A DNA stretch of 64,000 nt from assembly GCF_965232925.1 (NCBI RefSeq), contig NZ_CBDDRA010000007.1, positions 1-64,000 on the forward strand. Direction: 5' to 3'. Below, piece after piece: positions 25,914-34,994 of this stretch. The notes beneath the pieces are model-generated. The model was not told where the DNA came from, ran no database searches, and worked only from the letters and a program-made list of their open reading frames with translations. The position numbers and the translations under genes were made by a program. This stretch comes from Tumidithrix helvetica. GTDB lineage: Bacteria > Cyanobacteriota > Cyanobacteriia > Pseudanabaenales > Pseudanabaenaceae. The first letter of the stretch is position 1. Each line of letters begins with the position of its first letter.

Positions 25914-26738
25914 ATGCATTTGCCACCTCTGGAACCAATTGGTGATTTTCACACCTACATAAGTGGCGATGTCACAATTCATCCTAGTGCGGCGATCGCA
26001 CCAGGAGTATTAATCCAAGCAGATCCTGGCAGCAAAATTACAATTGCGGCTGGGGTCTGCATTGGTATGGGCACCGTTTTACACGCTCAAGATGGCTGGA
26101 TTGAAATCGGCGCAGGGGTAAATCTCGGCGCTGGGGTTCTCATCTTCGGTAAGAGCAAAGTTGGCGAAAATGCCTGTGTGGGCTCGTCTAGTTCGATTGT
26201 GAACTATGCGATCGCGGCAAGGGCTTTAATTGCACCTGGATCTTTGCTTTATGAAACCATAGCTCCCCCTAGTGAAGCGATCGCGCCAGCTATACCGACG
26301 ATATCAGAGGTTCCCACGCCTCCAATACCCACACCTCCAGTGCCAGTAACCATAGAGAAACCGACAGAAACGCTTTCAACTGAACCCATATCCACGTTTG
26401 TCGATCCATCACCCTATAAACCACCCGAACTGATTTCTGTGAGTTCGCCTTTTCCAGCAACTCCTTTTGTCCCACCACCATTGCTAAACCAGCCTTTCAA
26501 TCAGCCTATCAGTCAGCCTATCAGTGCCATTCCCGCTCGAGCTTCCCTGACCCCAGAAATGGCTGAGGTAGAGTCACAGATCTCAGAAGTTCAAATCTCA
26601 GATGCCCAAATACCAACAAATATCACTGCACAGCAAACTTACGGGCAAACGCAGCTCAATCAACTAATGGGCAAACTCTTTGCTCACAGACAAAATAATC
26701 TCATTCAGCCCCTTCAACCTCCTAACCCACCAGCATAA
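25914..26738 (+). CDS. ccmN: Carboxysome adaptor CcmN
   Basis: A 274-residue protein. Residues 1-115 are a left-handed beta-helix of hexapeptide repeats (VTIHPSAAIAPGVLIQADPG, IEIGAGVNLGAGVLIFGKSKVG) related to CcmM and gamma-CA. A Pro/Thr-rich linker of about 120 residues follows, and the C-terminus carries the amphipathic encapsulation peptide YGQTQLNQLMGKLFAHRQN (about 243-261) that docks on CcmK. It bridges the CcmM/Rubisco core to the shell during carboxysome assembly. It is the last ccm gene here; ccmO and ccmP are not in the window, as in most beta-cyanobacteria where they lie elsewhere. Confidence 0.93.
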   Translation: MHLPPLEPIGDFHTYISGDVTIHPSAAIAPGVLIQADPGSKITIAAGVCIGMGTVLHAQDGWIEIGAGVNLGAGVLIFGKSKVGENACVGSSSSIVNYAIAARALIAPGSLLYETIAPPSEAIAPAIPTISEVPTPPIPTPPVPVTIEKPTETLSTEPISTFVDPSPYKPPELISVSSPFPATPFVPPPLLNQPFNQPISQPISAIPARASLTPEMAEVESQISEVQISDAQIPTNITAQQTYGQTQLNQLMGKLFAHRQNNLIQPLQPPNPPA

Positions 26739-26846
26739 GCCCAAAGATAGGTTTTAGAGATATGGAGATGGAACCTTTCCCATGCATCCTATAGCAGTGC
26801 TACCTTATTAAAAGAAACTTTACAATCGCCAAAGCCCTTATATCTG

Positions 26847-27728
26847 ATGCCTAAATGCGTAATTAACCGACGTGCTGAATTTTCGGCAAGTCATCGTTAT
26901 TGGCTACCCGAACTCTCAGATCGTGACAACCAAATCAAATTTGGCGGTTGCTCTAACTTTCCTGGGCACGGTCATAACTATGTTTTGTTTGTTTCGATGT
27001 TGGGAGAGATTAATGACACTGGCATGGTGCTAAACCTATCTCAGGTGAAGCATATTATTGCTAAAGAAGTCACCTCTCAGCTAAATTTTAGCTATCTAAA
27101 TCATGCTTGGGCTGAGTTTGAGCAAACCTTGCCAACAACTGAAAATATTGCCCGCGTTATATGGCAACGTCTGGCCCCCCATTTGCCATTGGTTAAAATT
27201 CGACTATTTGAACATCCCGAACTCTGGGCAGATTATCAAGGTAAAGCTATGCACGCAAATCTCACAGTTAGTACGCACTTTTCGGCAGCTCATCGTTTGG
27301 CGCTCGATCATCTCAGTTTCGATGAAAACTCAGAAATTTATGGCAAATGCGCTCGTGTAAATGGGCATGGTCATAACTATCATCTAGAAGTGACGATTCG
27401 TGGTGAGATCCATCCGCGTACGGGCATGATTGCCGACTTAGGAAAAGTGCAACAGGCGATCGCTGAGTATGTGCTCGATCCAATGGATCATACCTTTTTA
27501 AATAAGGACATTCCTTACTTTGCCGATGTCGTGCCTACGGCAGAGAATATCGCGATTTACATTCAGACTGTCTTAACCCTGCCCATTCGCGAATTGGGTG
27601 CTGAGCTGTACTGCGTAAAATTGATCGAAAGTCCAAATAATTCTTGTGAGGTGTACAGTCCCGATCTGCTGTTGCAAGTCGAGCAGTCTTTGGCGGAAGC
27701 GATTCCAGAGCCTATGGCGATCGCATAG
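26847..27728 (+). CDS. Tandem QueD/PTPS-family protein
   Basis: A 293-residue protein made of two 6-pyruvoyl-tetrahydropterin-synthase-like domains. Domain 1 (1-130) carries FSASHRYWLPE, then GCSNFPGHGHNYVL; domain 2 (138-285) carries FSAAHRLALD and GKCARVNGHGHNYHLEVTIRG. Both keep the zinc His set (H in SxxHR, then HGH) and a Cys before HGH, so both could be catalytic. The C-terminal SPNNSCEVY matches the catalytic Glu/Cys region. QueD makes 6-carboxytetrahydropterin for queuosine; the doubled form may instead act on pterins, which cyanobacteria make as glycosides. Single-domain members are about 120-150 residues. It follows ccmN by 108 bases. Confidence 0.85.
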   Translation: MPKCVINRRAEFSASHRYWLPELSDRDNQIKFGGCSNFPGHGHNYVLFVSMLGEINDTGMVLNLSQVKHIIAKEVTSQLNFSYLNHAWAEFEQTLPTTENIARVIWQRLAPHLPLVKIRLFEHPELWADYQGKAMHANLTVSTHFSAAHRLALDHLSFDENSEIYGKCARVNGHGHNYHLEVTIRGEIHPRTGMIADLGKVQQAIAEYVLDPMDHTFLNKDIPYFADVVPTAENIAIYIQTVLTLPIRELGAELYCVKLIESPNNSCEVYSPDLLLQVEQSLAEAIPEPMAIA

Positions 27729-27971
27729 CTTGAAATTTTGACTTGGACGTATTATTTAGTTAGGGTAATAGGGGCATTATGAACTCTATTGCCCTAGATT
27801 TGCGATCGAGCCCACGGTAGTTTGTTCTCTATGAATCACTACATAGTTTTTTACTACATAGCTTTTGTAAGGACAGTTAACAGGGTAAGCTACCCATATG
27901 GTTTTATGCCACGATTCAGCAATGCCTACGCAATGGTAATGATTTTCTAAATCCTGTGGACAAATCGTTCT

Positions 27972-30900
27972 ATGACACTGCGGAAAAAGACCCTTTTCGC
28001 GATCGCTGCAACCCTAATTGGTCTTAATGCTGCACTATATGTCGTGTCATCATCGATTTTAGTGAGAAATGCGCTCGAGGAAGAGAAAGTTAATGCGCAT
28101 CAAAACATTAAAGAAACCGTCAATATTCTCCTCAACGATCGCCTATTGTTTCAAGAGCGTTGGAATGACTGGAGTCAATGGGATGATACCTACGCATTTA
28201 TTGAGAATCGCAATCAGACCTATATCTCCTCAAATTTAGGCGATCAACAGTTAGCAAATCTAAAAATTAATGCGATCGCTTATGTCGATCTTAAGGGACA
28301 AATCGTTTACAGCACAGGATTTGATTGGCAAAAAAAGCAGCGATCGCCCCTTCCCGAACAGATCGAGCAAGACATAAAGACTGGAAGCCTATTGAGCAGG
28401 CAAAAACCTCAGCAGCCTTTGACTAGGCTAGTAATGATGCCCCAAGCGCCGATGTTGATTACGGCCCATCCAATTTTAACCAGCGAAGCTATAGGACCTG
28501 TGCGTGGCACTGTGATTTTCGGTCGTTATTTGGACAGTAGTTATCTAAACACCCTAGTTCAAGTATCGGGGCTGAATATTAAAGTACTTACCTATAACGA
28601 GCAAAATTTGCCTCTAGAATGGCAAAAAGCAAAAATCGCCTTGGGAAGCAATCCGATCCACCTACCCTCTGAGCCAATACCAGTTTTTATAGAACCACTC
28701 AGCGATTCGGTGCTTTCGACCTATACAGTCATCAAAGATCTTGAGGGCAATCCCGATTTACTGTTGCGGATCGATCGAAATCGTACAACTTTCCAAAATG
28801 CGCAGCAGGCGGTGATTCAACTGATGTGTTTGATGATAGGAACAGGCACTATCTTTGGTATTGTCACCTTACTCAGTTTAGAAAAACTGGTGCTCTCGCG
28901 GATTTCACGCCTGGATAGATGCATTACTGAGATTAGTGCGACTGGCGATCTATCTGCTCGTTTCGGTTTAACTGACGACGATGAGCTGGGAAATTTCACA
29001 AATTCGATGAATCAATTGCTGCAAGTGCTGGAGCAGCGCGATCGCCAACAAAGTCAGTCAGCCATTGCCTTACGGCAGAGCGAAAACCGCAATCAAGCGA
29101 TCGTATCGGCGTTTCCAGATTTAATGATTCGGTTAAATCGAGATGGTACCTATCTAGATATGAAGCCAGGGAAAGATGTAAAAACGCTCTATCCCATTGA
29201 GACAACCATTCACAAAAATATTGCAGATTTCCTGCCACCTGACGTCTATCAACAGCGGATGCACCATATAGAACAAGCTCTTTTAACGGGTAAAGTTCAA
29301 ATTTTTGACTACCAGTTGTCGATCGATGGTGAGATCCTCGACTATGAAGGTCGCATTGCTGTGAGTGGTGAAGATGAAGTTTTGATGATCGTGCGAGACA
29401 TTAGCGATCGCAAGCGGGCAGATCGGGAGACTCAGTTATTGCTCAGTCTCAATCAAGCAATTAATGAAGCGCCTGATTTTGATGCAGCCTTGCAAGCGTT
29501 GCTCCAAGGGGTTTGCGAAGCCACAGGTTGGTACTATGGGGAAGCTTGGTCGGTCAGTGCAGATGGGCTTGTGCTCGAATGTCGGCCTTCCCGTTACTGT
29601 AAGCCGCTTGACGATGAAAAGATGGCAGCAGCTCTGCAAGAATTTCGCACGTTTTCAGAGGGATTTTCTTTTTTACCGAATGAGGATCTAGTCGGTCGTG
29701 TTTGGGCTAGTCAGCAGGTGGAGTGGATTCAAGACCTTGACTCATATCCTCAAAGTTTCTTGAGAACGAGTTTAGCCACGGCAGCAGATTTAAATTCCTT
29801 GTTGGGCATCCCGATTTTGATTAAAGATGAGCCGACCAGTTCTCAAAGTCAGGTCTTAGCGATTCTAGTTTTTTGTACAGTTAAAATTCGGGAACACGAT
29901 CGCCGCTCGGTTAAATTAATTTCAGATGTAGCCGAACAATTGGGCGCTGCAATTCAACAAAAGCGCACTGCTGCCGAATTGCGAGCCTTATTTAGGGCAA
30001 TGACTGATGTGATTATGGTGATCGATTCGCAAGGATATTACCTCAAGGTTACGCCTACGAATGATGCGCTTTTGGTCAGACCTGCCGAGGAACTTGTGGG
30101 TAAGACGCTATATCAAGTGTTCGAGCGATCGCAGGCAGAGCAATTTATGCATCAGATTTGGCAGGTGCTTAACACCCAGCAAACCCTAAATACCGAGTAC
30201 CTACTGGAAATCAACGGTAAGCCAATTTGGTTTTCGGCAAGTGTTTCGCCGATCGCCGATGACTCTGTGATCTGGGTAGCAAGAGATATTAGCGATCGCA
30301 AAGCCTCTGAACTGGAACTACAGCAAGCTAAAGAAGATGCAGATGCTGCGAACAAAGCTAAAACCAGTTTTCTTGCCAAAATGAGTCATGAGTTACGCAC
30401 GCCCCTCAATGCCATTCTTGGCTTTACACAACTCATGGTGAGCGATCTAGCCCTCACCCAAGAGCAAAGAGAAAATCTTCGCATCATCAACAACAGTGGC
30501 GAACATTTATTGGCTTTGATCAATGATGTTTTGGAAATGTCCAAAATTGAGTTAGGCAAAATCAGTTTAAATGCCAATCATTTCGATCTCTATGCCCTCC
30601 TGGATGGCATCCAAGATATGTTACGTCAAAGGGCTGAGACGAAAGGCTTGCAACTGATCTTTGAACGCACGCAGTCACTGCCTCAACATATTGAAACCGA
30701 TGAAATTAAATTGCGGCAAGTGATGATTAATTTGCTCACCAATGCGATCAAATTTACGCACAGGGGATCTGTTATTTTACGCGCCTCAACAGGAGCGATC
30801 GATCGTTCCTCATCGACCGTGAATTTAAAGTTTGAAGTGGAAGACACTGGCGTTGGGATTGCCACGGAAGAAAGCGATTGCGTGTTTGAAATCTTTGCCC

Positions 30901-31493
30901 AAACTGAATCAGGTGTTAAATCCAATGAGGGAACGGGCTTAGGTTTGCCAATTAGCCGTGAGATTGTACGCTTGATGGGGGGAGATATTACCTTCACCAG
31001 CGTTTTAGGGCAGGGCACTGTGTTTCGGTTTGATATTCTCGCCAAGCTCGTCGATCGGGCTGTAGCTCAGGACGACTCAGTAGAAGCAGATCGAGAAGCT
31101 AAGACTTCAACGACTTTACGCATCCTTTTAGCTGAAGATAACCCCGTCAATCAAATCGTGGCCCTAAGAATGCTGGGTAAGCTTGGCTATGATGCGGCTG
31201 TTGCTAACAATGGCTTAGAAGTCTTGACCTGTTTGCACCAAAGCACCTACGACATCATCTTGATGGACGTGCAAATGCCTGAAATGGATGGTTTAGAGGC
31301 AACGCAACAAATTTGCCAGAAATGGCAGCCCCAAGAGCGTCCGATTATTATCGCCATGACAGCAGGAGCCATGCACGAAGATCGCGATCGCTGTCTTGCC
31401 GCTGGCATGAATGATTACGTTAGCAAACCCATCCGTTTAGAAACGCTCAAAGCAGCTCTAAATCATTGGGGGGCAAAGATTCATAGCCATTAG
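27972..31493 (+). CDS. CHASE4-HAMP-PAS-GAF-PAS hybrid histidine kinase with REC
   Basis: A 1173-residue membrane sensor. Residues 8-30 are the first helix; a CHASE4 sensor follows (RWNDWSQWDDTYAFIENR, about 58-75), then a second helix near 278-304, HAMP (RISRLDRCITEISATGDLSA), PAS (from about 370), GAF (about 500-660, VCEATGWYYGEAW) and a second PAS (about 665-780). The kinase core has His806 in MSHELRTPLN, the N-box INLLTNAIKF, DTGVGIATEE and GTGLGLPISREI. A C-terminal receiver carries Asp1099 in ILMDVQMPEMDG. It probably senses a periplasmic signal and relays phosphate internally; no cognate regulator is adjacent. It is monocistronic. Confidence 0.92.
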   Translation: MTLRKKTLFAIAATLIGLNAALYVVSSSILVRNALEEEKVNAHQNIKETVNILLNDRLLFQERWNDWSQWDDTYAFIENRNQTYISSNLGDQQLANLKINAIAYVDLKGQIVYSTGFDWQKKQRSPLPEQIEQDIKTGSLLSRQKPQQPLTRLVMMPQAPMLITAHPILTSEAIGPVRGTVIFGRYLDSSYLNTLVQVSGLNIKVLTYNEQNLPLEWQKAKIALGSNPIHLPSEPIPVFIEPLSDSVLSTYTVIKDLEGNPDLLLRIDRNRTTFQNAQQAVIQLMCLMIGTGTIFGIVTLLSLEKLVLSRISRLDRCITEISATGDLSARFGLTDDDELGNFTNSMNQLLQVLEQRDRQQSQSAIALRQSENRNQAIVSAFPDLMIRLNRDGTYLDMKPGKDVKTLYPIETTIHKNIADFLPPDVYQQRMHHIEQALLTGKVQIFDYQLSIDGEILDYEGRIAVSGEDEVLMIVRDISDRKRADRETQLLLSLNQAINEAPDFDAALQALLQGVCEATGWYYGEAWSVSADGLVLECRPSRYCKPLDDEKMAAALQEFRTFSEGFSFLPNEDLVGRVWASQQVEWIQDLDSYPQSFLRTSLATAADLNSLLGIPILIKDEPTSSQSQVLAILVFCTVKIREHDRRSVKLISDVAEQLGAAIQQKRTAAELRALFRAMTDVIMVIDSQGYYLKVTPTNDALLVRPAEELVGKTLYQVFERSQAEQFMHQIWQVLNTQQTLNTEYLLEINGKPIWFSASVSPIADDSVIWVARDISDRKASELELQQAKEDADAANKAKTSFLAKMSHELRTPLNAILGFTQLMVSDLALTQEQRENLRIINNSGEHLLALINDVLEMSKIELGKISLNANHFDLYALLDGIQDMLRQRAETKGLQLIFERTQSLPQHIETDEIKLRQVMINLLTNAIKFTHRGSVILRASTGAIDRSSSTVNLKFEVEDTGVGIATEESDCVFEIFAQTESGVKSNEGTGLGLPISREIVRLMGGDITFTSVLGQGTVFRFDILAKLVDRAVAQDDSVEADREAKTSTTLRILLAEDNPVNQIVALRMLGKLGYDAAVANNGLEVLTCLHQSTYDIILMDVQMPEMDGLEATQQICQKWQPQERPIIIAMTAGAMHEDRDRCLAAGMNDYVSKPIRLETLKAALNHWGAKIHSH

Positions 31494-31535
31494 TGTTTGG
31501 CAATTAGCGGGCAGTTAGGTTTTTACCCCAGCCAA

Positions 31536-32663
31536 TTAAATCAGGCATTGTTTCAATGCATCGACCACAATATCTTGTTGTTCCTCTGATAGTTCGGGAA
31601 ACATGGGCAACGAAAGGACGCGATCGCTTACGGCTTCCGTAACGGGAAAACTACCTTTCCCATGACCTAAATAGTCATAAACCTTTTGCAAGTGCAAAGG
31701 CAAGGGATAGTAAATCATGGAAATTACGCCCAATTCCTTGAGCTTTGCTTGGATCGCGTTGCGATTCCCTTCGGGATGCGTCCCGCCGCGGTTACAAATC
31801 TGAATCGTGTATTGATTCCAAACACTGCCTGCACAATCCGCAGGTAATACAATGCCCTCAAGATATTGCAGCGACTGCTGATAGCGAGCGGCGATCACTT
31901 TTCTTAAAAAATTCCACTTATCCAGATAGGGAAGCTTTACTCGTAAAATCGCGGCTTGAATCGCATCTAGGCGAGAGTTCATGCCGATGTAGTCGTGATA
32001 ATACCGTTGGGGGCTGCCATGCTCGCGCAAAACCCGAATTTTCTGTGCGATCGCAGCATCCTTCGTCGTTACCAGTCCACCATCCCCGCAACAACCCAAA
32101 TTTTTCGTAGGGTAATAGCTAAAGCAACCGATATCACCGATGCTGCCGACTTTACGATCTGCCCAAGTCGCCCCTGTGGATTGAGCGCAATCCTCGATGA
32201 CATATAAATTATGTTTGCGGGCGATCGCCATCAGTTGGGTCATATCGACGGGACGACCAAACAAATGTACGGGTAAAATCGCACGGGTTCGTTCTGTAAT
32301 TGCTTGCTCGACCAAAGCGAGGTCAAGGTTAAAGCTATGGGCCTCAATATCGACAAATACAGGTTTTGCCCCCACCATGTCGATTACTTCTGCGCTTGAG
32401 AAAAACGTAAAAGGCGTCGTAATCACCTCATCCCCTGCACCAATGTCCAGCGATCGTAAAGCGAGATACAGAGCATCAGTGCCTGAATTGCAAGCCACAC
32501 CAAATTCTGTGCCAATATATTGCGCAAACTCAGACTCAAATTGGGTGACATGCTCGCCACCGACATAATGACCTGAGGCTAAGACGGCTGTAACCGTTTT
32601 GTTTAATTCTTCACCAATTAGTTCAAATTGCTTGGTTACATCAAAAGGAGGAATCTTGATCAC
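31536..32663 (-). CDS. DegT/DnrJ/EryC1/StrS sugar aminotransferase
   Basis: A 375-residue PLP enzyme of the family that aminates keto-sugars on nucleotide sugars. The markers are FGVACNSGTDALYLALRSLDIGAGDEV, VIEDCAQSTGATW (Asp contacting the PLP ring) and SYYPTKNLGCCGDGG, whose Lys forms the Schiff base. The start is the GTG at 32663, preceded by acc-type bases rather than a good SD. It is followed upstream on the same strand by a cupin sugar isomerase-like gene 200 bases away, consistent with surface-polysaccharide precursor work. The precise sugar is unknown. Confidence 0.9.
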   Translation of the reverse strand: MIKIPPFDVTKQFELIGEELNKTVTAVLASGHYVGGEHVTQFESEFAQYIGTEFGVACNSGTDALYLALRSLDIGAGDEVITTPFTFFSSAEVIDMVGAKPVFVDIEAHSFNLDLALVEQAITERTRAILPVHLFGRPVDMTQLMAIARKHNLYVIEDCAQSTGATWADRKVGSIGDIGCFSYYPTKNLGCCGDGGLVTTKDAAIAQKIRVLREHGSPQRYYHDYIGMNSRLDAIQAAILRVKLPYLDKWNFLRKVIAARYQQSLQYLEGIVLPADCAGSVWNQYTIQICNRGGTHPEGNRNAIQAKLKELGVISMIYYPLPLHLQKVYDYLGHGKGSFPVTEAVSDRVLSLPMFPELSEEQQDIVVDALKQCLI

Positions 32664-32740
32664 GCTTTAGTTAAGGATTGAGTGGATTTAGGTAGGGGGA
32701 TAGAATTTTAGCCATCAAAATTTAGCGATCGCCAGTATTT

Positions 32741-32765
32741 CAGGGCAATTCATGAATTGCCCCTG
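32741..32765. repeat. Dispersed palindrome, copy C
   Basis: CAGGGCAATTCA facing TGAATTGCCCCTG, the same family as at 1604, with one extra C in the right arm. It lies between the aminotransferase gene and the upstream cupin gene. Confidence 0.8.
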
Positions 32766-32863
32766 CGATTCTTATGAATCATGCCTGATTGCTATAGGTC
32801 GGCTCTAATATAGCTATAAAATTTTGTAGCCATAAATCTTAGATTTTATCTAAAATTGCCAAT

Positions 32864-33286
32864 CTAGGACTTGACTTCCTTCTTTTCATGCCTTGAATAG
32901 TCATCTTGGAAGCGAATAATATCGTCTTCCCCAAGATATTCGCCATTTTGCACCTCAATCAAAATCAGCGGAATAACCCCAGGGTTTTCTAAACGGTGAG
33001 CCGTACATTGGGGCACATAGGTAGACTGGTTTGTATGCACCATAATTTCATTTTCTCCACAGACAACTCTCGCAGTACCAGATACCACAATCCAGTGTTC
33101 GCTGCGATGATGGTGCATCTGTAAGCTCAGTCGATGTCCGGGTCTGACCTCAATGCGCTTTATTTTATAACCTCGCCCTTCCTCTAATACTGTAAAAGAG
33201 CCCCAAGGTCTTTGTGTCGCCACTGAGTTTTGACCATCGCCATTGAGAGATGGGATCGACTGAACAGTTTCTTCTACCTGTAGCAT
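32864..33286 (-). CDS. Cupin, mannose-6-phosphate isomerase type II (ManC C-terminal) like
   Basis: A 140-residue single cupin matching the isomerase half of bifunctional GMP/PMI enzymes: RPWGSFTVLEEGRGYKIKRI, then VRPGHRLSLQMHHHRSEHWIVVSGTARV (metal His in QMHHHR and EHW) and STYVPQCTAHRLENPGV. It would interconvert mannose-6-phosphate and fructose-6-phosphate for GDP-mannose. The ATG at 33286 follows a weak purine site. It is upstream of the DegT-type aminotransferase on the same strand, so the two may form a small surface-sugar unit. Confidence 0.88.
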   Translation of the reverse strand: MLQVEETVQSIPSLNGDGQNSVATQRPWGSFTVLEEGRGYKIKRIEVRPGHRLSLQMHHHRSEHWIVVSGTARVVCGENEIMVHTNQSTYVPQCTAHRLENPGVIPLILIEVQNGEYLGEDDIIRFQDDYSRHEKKEVKS

Positions 33287-33505
33287 AGTGATTTTAATCA
33301 GAAGGTGAGGATTACTACTTATTAAGCATATCAGTTTGATTAAGGTGAGTCACTAGCAGGACGAGCAAAAGCTCCGTAAGCTATTCCCAATTTCTACAGG
33401 CAGGAACCACAAAATAGGGGCAGATTTTGGCTAAACTAGTAGATCGCATTAACTTTGCATATTCTATAAATCACTCATCGATCGCCTCGGAGATACCTAA
33501 ATACT

Positions 33506-34501
33506 ATGGCTCGCATGTACTACGACACGGACGCTAATCTTGATTTTTTAGCCAATAAGAAGATCGCCATCATTGGTTATGGATCTCAAGGTCACGCCCA
33601 TGCCCTTAACCTCAAAGATAGTGGCTTAGATGTGATTGTGGGCTTATATGAAGGCAGCCCATCTTGGGAAAAGGCAACCTCCGAAGGGTTAACTGTTAAA
33701 AAAGTTGCCGATGCCGCTGCTGCCGCCGACTTTATTATGATCTTGTTGCCAGACGAAACGCAAAAAGAAATCTTCAACAAAGAAATTGCCCCTAACCTAA
33801 AGCCAGGGGATGTGCTTGCCTTTGCCCATGGCTTTAATATTAATTTCGCTCAAGTCGTCCCCCCTGCCCATGTCGATGTCGTGATGGTCGCACCCAAAGG
33901 TCCTGGGCATTTGGTGCGTCGCGTGTTTACCCAAGGACAAGGCGTACCTGGCTTGTTTGCCGTTCATCAAGATGCTTCTGGACAAGCCCGCGATCGCGCT
34001 ATGGCTTATGCACGGGGTATTGGTGCTACTCGTGCAGGTATTTTAGAAACCACGTTTCGCGAAGAAACTGAAACCGATTTGTTTGGCGAGCAGGTCGTTC
34101 TTTGCGGTGGCTTGAGCGAACTGATCAAGGCAGGTTTTGAAACCCTTGTCAATGCTGGCTACCAACCCGAATTAGCTTACTTTGAATGTTTGCATGAAGT
34201 TAAGTTGATCGTGGATCTTGTCGTTGAAGGTGGTTTGGCAAAAATGCGCCACAGTATCTCAAATACGGCTGAGTATGGCGACTATACCCGTGGACCTCGA
34301 ATCATCACCGATGACACCCGTGCTGAAATGAAGCGGATTTTGTCTGAAATTCAATCTGGACAATTTGCCCGCGAGTTTGTTTTAGAAAATCTATCTGGCA
34401 AAGCAGGTTTTACCGCTATGCGTCGCCGTGAAGCCGAGCACCCAATCGAGGAAGTTGGCAAAGACTTAAGGGCTATGTTTAGCTGGCTCAAGAAAGTCTA
34501 G
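33506..34501 (+). CDS. ilvC: Ketol-acid reductoisomerase (class I)
   Basis: A 331-residue enzyme that isomerises and reduces acetolactate or acetohydroxybutyrate in valine, leucine and isoleucine synthesis. The NADPH loop is IIGYGSQGHAHALNLKDSG; the Mg-binding acidic residues lie in TDLFGEQVVLCGG and ECLHEVKLIVDLV; GPGHLVRRVFTQGQGVPGLF is the conserved knotted-domain entrance. The length fits class I. It ends 18 bases before a 42-bp perfect palindrome. The ATG at 33506 is preceded by a purine stretch (ggaga at 33489). Confidence 0.97.
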   Translation: MARMYYDTDANLDFLANKKIAIIGYGSQGHAHALNLKDSGLDVIVGLYEGSPSWEKATSEGLTVKKVADAAAAADFIMILLPDETQKEIFNKEIAPNLKPGDVLAFAHGFNINFAQVVPPAHVDVVMVAPKGPGHLVRRVFTQGQGVPGLFAVHQDASGQARDRAMAYARGIGATRAGILETTFREETETDLFGEQVVLCGGLSELIKAGFETLVNAGYQPELAYFECLHEVKLIVDLVVEGGLAKMRHSISNTAEYGDYTRGPRIITDDTRAEMKRILSEIQSGQFAREFVLENLSGKAGFTAMRRREAEHPIEEVGKDLRAMFSWLKKV

Positions 34502-34833
34502 TATTTAGGCAAACTATTTAGACAAACGCAGGGCAATTCATGAATTGCCCTGCGTTTGTCTGCTTCTAGAAATGCCGATCGCTGAATGTCGATCGCTATA
34601 TTTTCGTTGCCACTACCCTGTAAGTAGAAAAAGAACTTGCCTTTGGGCTTGAACACGCAATGGATTTCTGATAAGGCGCGATCGACTTTAGCAATACTGC
34701 ACAGCGTCCAAGCACTGACTACACTATCAAACATGCCATCGAGCATAGGTAAGGACTCACCATTCAAAACGCAGCGATTGCAGTTCTTTGTCCTTATCTT
34801 TGCCCCAGAGCGAAAAGATGAATTGGGTGGCAA
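34498..34833 (-). pseudogene. Truncated class I SAM methyltransferase
   Basis: A fragment of about 80 meaningful codons of a methyltransferase type 11: GMFDSVVSAWTLCSIAKVDRALSEI and VFKPKGKFFFYLQGSGNEN represent the middle of the fold (post-II acidic loop and motif III), without the N-terminal SAM-binding GxGxG. The reading then leaves the family after FFFYLQ and ends beside the palindrome at 34520-34561. It is convergent with ilvC and overlaps its last four bases. This is a dead fragment; function is not expected. Confidence 0.7.
34520..34561. repeat. Dispersed palindrome, copy D (42 bp perfect)
   Basis: The longest copy in the window: left arm AGACAAACGCAGGGCAATTC and its exact complement, meeting at CA/TG. 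It sits 18 bases after the ilvC stop and could act as a two-way transcription barrier. Confidence 0.9.
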
Positions 34834-34994
34834 TCTCAGAAAACCGCAAACTCATGTATCTTATATCTTGGTCAAAAAATACATTCACAAGCCAGTTATT
34901 CCCACCTAGGAACGATTTAAGCTATAATGGCGTAGCATTTTGATATTTAAAGTCAAAATTAACCCTAGAAGCCTTATTTGGAGTTGTCTAGTTC

